Origin: Hymenoscyphus infarciens
Taxonomy: Eukaryota > Ascomycota > Leotiomycetes > Helotiales > Helotiaceae
DNA length: 64,000 nt
NCBI GenBank assembly: GCA_001414345.1
Contig: LLCB01000279.1
Coordinates: 1 to 64,000 of the forward strand
Reading direction: 5' to 3'
Positions 59,701-64,000 of this stretch are shown here, piece after piece. The notes below the pieces were generated by a model. That model was not told the DNA's origin, did no database searches, and saw only the letters and a program-made list of their open reading frames with translations. The translations under genes and the position numbers were made by a program. The first letter of the stretch is position 1. Each line of letters starts with the position of its first letter.

Positions 59701-61101
59701 TGTAAACTGTTAAGCTCCTCTTCCCAGATTGCTTCAGAGCTCTCTTTCGCGTCTTCAGCGGCCCAGGATTCCGATTCCTCTGGAGGAACCTCCGAGTCTT
59801 GTCCACTTGACAAAAGGATATTTTGTAAAGATTCGGCAGCTGTCGCTTCATCCCCACTTACATCAAAGATCTGCTTACTCAGGTCCAAGGAATATCCAGC
59901 TTCTGCTAGTCGTTTGATTGCACCTTCTCTCTTCAAATCACTGCTACCCATACTGATTCCAGCCGTGTAGCCTTCAGGCAATGCCCACCGAGGAAGATCG
60001 TCTTCGGGAACGTGAATAAGTAGCCATTCTAGAGTCTCCTCTCTGTCTTTGCACTCTTCCACGGCTTCTTGGACATGGCTCTCGCGAAATTCCAGTTTTC
60101 CAAATTCATTGACAATAGAATGTTTCTGAAATTGAGACATACGTACATCATGAGGATTCCAAATAGCATGCTTCCGGATCAAAGTTTCGATATTCGTCCT
60201 CGCTCGCTTTCCCATTTCGATTTTTGGAACTCGAGTCCACCCTCTATGAATATTATGAGAGCCAGAACCTGCACCTCCCGGTCCGCCATTCCGAAGAGCT
60301 AGTCCCACGCCTCCAGGTCCACCAGGAGTATTGAGCGCTTTCTCTTTGGCCTTGTCCCTCTCCATTCGTCGTTTCTCCATCAAGGCCTTGGCCTCCTCCC
60401 TCTCTCGGAGTGCAGCAAATGGGTCTGCCTCGTATTGCCACGCACGACCATCTTTGATGTCTTCCTTTTTCAGAACCTCGAACTCGCCCTTCCATAAATC
60501 TCGATAGTCGGGAGGAAGCATCATATGTATATTTCGCATGCTGCAAACGCGGAAGAGTCCATATGTGGCAGCAAAATGCCTCGCCTCGAGAGCGGTCGGT
60601 TTCGCAGCAAGGTGCTTGTGACTCGGTGGTAGTTTGAAAGGCGCAAGTGTTACGAGTTCTTGCGTTTTCGGGTTTTTGGCTTTAAGGATAACCATTGAGG
60701 AATATCCGTCCGGGGTTTTGGACTGAGAGTAGAAACATTAGCATTGACACAAACGCGACAATGAACAGTTAGCATACCATTGTGTATTCTGGCTTCTCCC
60801 ATTTCTGCTTCTGGCAATGCTCTGATAGCATGTTCACAGGCAGCTTCCCCGTCCAAGAAGCCCCTCCAATTATCTTCTTCACATCTGGACGCTTTGGGGC
60901 TTCTCCAGCCAAAGCAGGCCCATCGAGTCCTGATGGACCCGCAGTGGCATTCGCAGGCTTCTTTGGCTTGGGATCTTTGTCGGAATTCGAAAACACAATG
61001 AAGCTATCGTCGCCTGTGGTTGTCGCTGGCGATATCGATGCTTTTTTCACCCCTCCACCCCCACCTGGCTTTCCGCCTTTCGCCTGTCCCTTCTTGACCA
61101 T
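56728..61101 (-). CDS. DEAH-box RNA helicase with UBA and RWD domains (DHX57/Ucp12-like)
   Basis: Five minus exons, 61101-60778, 60722-59053, 59000-57531, 57479-57037 and 56978-56728, join in phase to 1385 aa. The four introns are 51-58 bp. Order: a Gly/Lys-rich start (MVKKGQAKGGKPGGGGG), then a conserved KWEKPEYTM...NPKTQELVTLAPF region. A UBA-like segment (EGAIKRLAEAGYSLDLS) and an RWD domain starting EEELNSLQSVFGDQYS follow. The helicase core has Walker A GETGSGKST at ~635-643, TQPRRISALGLADRV, DEVH at ~744-747, VATNVAETSITIDD and QRRGRAGRVQAGKCYKLYT. HA2/OB-type C-terminal domains follow (SLRELSFV, HPSSTLF, FNAYTALLFSG). The layout matches yeast YLR419W, S. pombe Ucp12 and animal DHX57. 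It should act as an ATP-dependent RNA helicase; its substrate is not known from sequence. The start at 61101 faces the aprataxin-like gene. Confidence 0.93.
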
Positions 61102-61699
61102 TTTTGTTGGATATCCAAAAGTTCTAATGAGACTCCATGTAATGCTGGTGTGTCGACACAATATTTTTGGTCGCCGGAGCGAGCGAGTCGGCGGTGGTTG
61201 TCCATTTTAAAAGGCACCTGGGAGGTGCAACTTGAACAGAGTGAAGGCTCACGCCGGAAGTTTTTGTGGGGCAAATCGTCATTCTATCATTCACCGAAGT
61301 CGAGCTTCAACTCCATGGTTCAAGTCAACAACACACAAATAATGAACATCAAGACTACCTGTGTTTCTCTCACGGGGTAGAATCTGCGGCAAAATCTACA
61401 ATGTAGGTGGACCAATTGTCTAGAAAATACTATGGTCCTACACATACACAAGCCTCCTCAGCTAGGTATTTTCTCGAATCAGTCAAGTGTACTATACATA
61501 TATCATAAGTGGAAATCAACCTTACTCGAGATATAGCTGATATTATTTTCTTCGTTGGGCCACCATCTACCTAATCCAGGTACTCCATACTGCTCACACC
61601 GATAGGTAGGTTCATCAGCCTTACCATTTTACCTTTCACAAAGCCATCTCCCGTCGACAACAAGCTGCCCAGCAGTCTTTGAGGAAATCGGCTTCCAAA
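61102..61699. promoter_or_regulatory. Divergent intergenic region between helicase and aprataxin-like gene
   Basis: 598 bp separate two divergent start codons, so both promoters must lie here. No specific factor site can be defended. Confidence 0.5.
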
Positions 61700-62601
61700 A
61701 TGTCTTCAGAAGCATCCAAAACCCCGGGACCATCCCAACCATCACCCAAGAAAACACATGAGGCAGGCGGTACAACTTCACCAACTTCATCGTCCACGCG
61801 CAACCGCCTCAACGCTTGTATTTCCCCCTCCTGGGACCTCCTCCTCCATACAACTAACCCTCTCCAGTCACTTCAATGATGAATCCAAAACGAAAATCCA
61901 CCCCTCCTCCCTCTCCTCCCCGAAAATCCAAACCTCCCTTCACCTCCCGCGATGGTCTAGGAACCTACATCCAAAATCCCGCCTCTCACCCCGCCACCCG
62001 AGTCATCACCTACAACTCCTCATTCGTAACAATCCATGACCTCTACCCCAAATCCAGCGTACATACCCTCCTACTCCCGCGATCCCAGAAACATACCTTC
62101 CTCCACCCCTTCGACGCCTTCTCTGATCCCGAATTCCTCTCCGCCTGCAAAATCGAAGCCGAAAAACTTAAAGAAGCAGTAGGAAAAGAGTTACAACGTC
62201 TCTATAGCAAATACTCCGCTCAAGACGCACCCATAGAAGCAGTTCTAAACGGACATGTGGAATTGGCAATCGGAGAACCATTACCCAAAGGAAGAGATTG
62301 GACGAAGGAAGTCAAGGTTGGGGTGCATGCTCACCCATCAATGAATCATTTACATATCCATGTTTTAAGTGTTGATCGGTTTTCGGAATGTATGAAGCAT
62401 CGGAAACACTACAACAGCTTTGCGACGGATTTCTTTGTTCCCTTGGAGGATTTGCCCTTGGCGGAGGACGATGTGAGGAGGAAACAGAGTTATCTGAATG
62501 AGGATTTGAAATGCTGGAGATGTGGAAAGAATTTCGGGAATAAATTTGCGAGGCTGAAGGAGCATTTGGCAGAGGAGTTTGAGGAGTGGAGAAAAGAATG
62601 A
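61700..62601 (+). CDS. Aprataxin-like DNA 5'-adenylate hydrolase (Hnt3 type)
   Basis: Exons 61700-61817 and 61868-62601 join in phase to 283 aa. The 50-bp intron (GTATTT, ACTAAC, CCAG) is confirmed by restoring LNAFTSMMNPKRKS across the junction. The HIT domain runs from DGLGTYIQNP (~68) to ~230, with the His triad HPSMNHLHIHV at ~195-205. A C-terminal zinc finger, CWRCGKNFGNKFARLKEHL, has Cys ~255 and ~258 and His ~272, with a following Glu as in the C2HE finger of Hnt3. The family removes AMP from abortive ligation ends during DNA repair in the nucleus. The start ATG at 61700 has an AAA context, and an upstream in-frame TTG was ignored. Confidence 0.9.
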
Positions 62602-63429
62602 TACCCATGAAATGCATATTAATGAGGAGTGCCTTGCGCAGGGAGACATTATTCAGCATATGGCAGAGTCAGATAAGTCTTTAGTTCTCTTACGTTTCTA
62701 CTTTCACCTATTCTTCATTCTCCCAGAGTCGTGCCAAAAAAGAGGCAAATAAATCACGAAAGGTAACTACTTAATGTAAAAAGCCACGGCTTGTCCTCCC
62801 AAAAGTCACAAGCACTCCACGGAGTACATCCTACGTACTTACTTGAATTACAGATTTCATTTACTAGCGTTCGCATAAACCCTTCCCTTCAATTAATCCT
62901 TCAATTAGACTCAACAGAGGGTGTATCTTCTCAGCAAAGGACGAAGGAACTCGGGGGTTGCTTGGGGGAAAACAATGTATCTTCAATGCCTCTTGTTCTA
63001 TATTGCCAGCAGTATGGCGCTTCTTTTCGCCCCAACCAACGCTTTCCCACTGGCGTAAGAATGACTACCTTCAATCCCAAAACCCTGGCCATAAATTTAA
63101 ATATACAAATGACTTTAGATTTTCGCTTTCTTCTACGAGAGCATGTTATGAAGGAGGTCGAAAACTGTGTACTGCGGGCGCTATCCGCTTTGGAGATATC
63201 TGCACCGCGACAATTCAAGTTTAGATATCAAGCGGCCGCAGATGTACGATTTCATTTCCATCTGCGGGAGCTATCTGTTTTAGGAGCATCGCTTAAGTTT
63301 ACAGCAGACCGTTTCCGTAAGCTATACGTAATTGGGAAAGGTACTGTGATGATATTTGAGTAATTTTTCTGTCTTCCCTCTCTTCTCGTTCTCTCCTCGC
63401 CTACCTCTTTTTCTACGCAATCACCTATC
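62602..63429. other. Intergenic; long open frame not supported
   Basis: A plus frame runs to 63363 without a domain. It opens at a TTG and mixes low-complexity segments, so I do not call it. The region is otherwise featureless. Confidence 0.4.
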
Positions 63430-63940
63430 ATGCCCGAAAAATTCATTATCGAACCTAAATTTGGCCCCTTCCTGCGGGTCTTCCTTCATTCCCGAACACC
63501 AAAATTCCCAACCCACCCCTTCGCCAACCAAACAGTCATCGTGACCGGTGCCAATGTTGGCCTTGGTCTCGAAGCCGCACGCCACTTCTACAGGCTGAAC
63601 TGTGCGAAATTGATTCTCGCAGTTCGAACAGTCTTCAAAGGCAAGACAGCAAAGGAGGATATTTACCAAACCGTCAAACACCGCGATGCAATCGGAATTT
63701 AAGCTCTAGACCTCGCTACCACGGCGTCGACTGTTACTTTTGCCAAGCGGGTTAATAAAGAGCTCCCAAGGGTTGATATATCGGTTTAAATTACTAGATT
63801 CAACAATAAGAGCTATACTACCTCGGAGGGGATAGAGCAGACGATACACGTCAATGTTATTAACACGTTCTTGCTTACACTGTTGCTTTGACCTTATCTC
63901 AGCTCTCATCCCCTAGAATAAAGATATTAGCCTTAGGTAA
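63430..63940 (+). pseudogene. Decayed short-chain dehydrogenase/reductase
   Basis: ATG 63430 opens an SDR N-terminus. FANQTVIVTGANVGLGLEAA carries the TGxxxGxG cofactor motif, followed by CAKLILAVRTVFKGKTA, as in the retinol-dehydrogenase-like fungal SDRs. TAA at 63700-63702 ends the frame. The same frame continues recognisably (ALDLATTASTVTFAKRVNKE, then SEGIEQTIHVNVINTFLLTL) but holds further stops: TAA near 63788, TGA near 63890, and TAA and TAG beyond. The active-site YxxxK region is not readable. The stops fit C-to-T or G-to-A change at Gln and Trp codons. Confidence 0.78.
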
Positions 63941-64000
63941 GAGGTTAAGGCTTAACCCCTCTACCCCCTACTACTACTAATACTGATTAGTCTTAGACAC
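63941..64000. other. Window end, nothing recognised
   Basis: Short tail of moderate GC after the SDR pseudogene. Confidence 0.4.

Noticed and set aside
62791..63363. 190-codon plus frame before the SDR pseudogene
   Set aside because: It opens at TTG, lacks a domain, and shares its span with several equally open frames in other phases.

Overview
The window is nuclear DNA of a filamentous ascomycete (Pezizomycotina). The genes have short introns of 49-168 bp with GTRNGT donors and CTAAC/CTGAC branch points. The families are typical fungal ones: HET domain, fungal ADGF-type adenosine deaminase, homeobox plus C2H2 factor, APH-like kinases. Normal-GC gene islands alternate sharply with long AT-rich blocks full of TpA and stop codons, which is the mark of repeat-induced point mutation (RIP) acting on transposons. 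A helotialean (Leotiomycetes) origin is my guess and is not shown by the sequence.

Layout. 1-415: a 67-bp tandem repeat. 1.5-13 kb: gene island with an adenosine deaminase (1567-3436), a four-helix membrane protein (4755-6341), two small minus-strand genes (6701-7791), an APH-family kinase with an in-frame stop (8158-9156) and a HET-domain membrane protein (10182-12920, minus). 13.85-32.4 kb: a RIP-degraded nest of transposons. It holds a complete Ty1/copia element (Copia-1, 14975-22745, 175-bp LTRs, ATCTC target duplication) and a minus-strand copy of a second copia family (Copia-2) broken open by a hAT element, a Copia-1 fragment and a MITE-like element. 32.4-34.8 kb: one isolated gene for a coiled-coil protein with a C-terminal membrane anchor. 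35630-41804: a complete Copia-2 element with 176-bp LTRs and an ATAAT target duplication. 43793-46267: a homeobox/C2H2 transcription factor. 47.9-54.3 kb: more RIP-degraded DNA with a hAT-like element, a gag-like ORF and a putative LTR. 55.8-64 kb: second gene island with a small secreted cysteine-rich protein, a UBA-RWD DEAH-box helicase (minus), a divergent aprataxin/Hnt3-like gene and a decayed short-chain dehydrogenase.

Most notable result. Five spliceosomal introns in four unrelated genes are copies of one sequence family. They start GTGGGT(A/G)YTCTC or similar, and end in a near-constant block around (A/G)ATACTGACTCCGAGATC that contains the branch point. The HET intron and the intron of the small gene at 7.2-7.8 kb are alike over their whole ~167 bp, although the flanking exons are unrelated. 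This is the pattern of introner-like elements, that is, mobile introns. The second notable result is that Copia-2 at 35.6-41.8 kb looks RIP-mutated on only one DNA strand (CA kept, TG lost), whereas Copia-1 has lost both.

Exon coordinates were derived by reading donor, branch and acceptor sites and checking phase. No alignment program or database was used.
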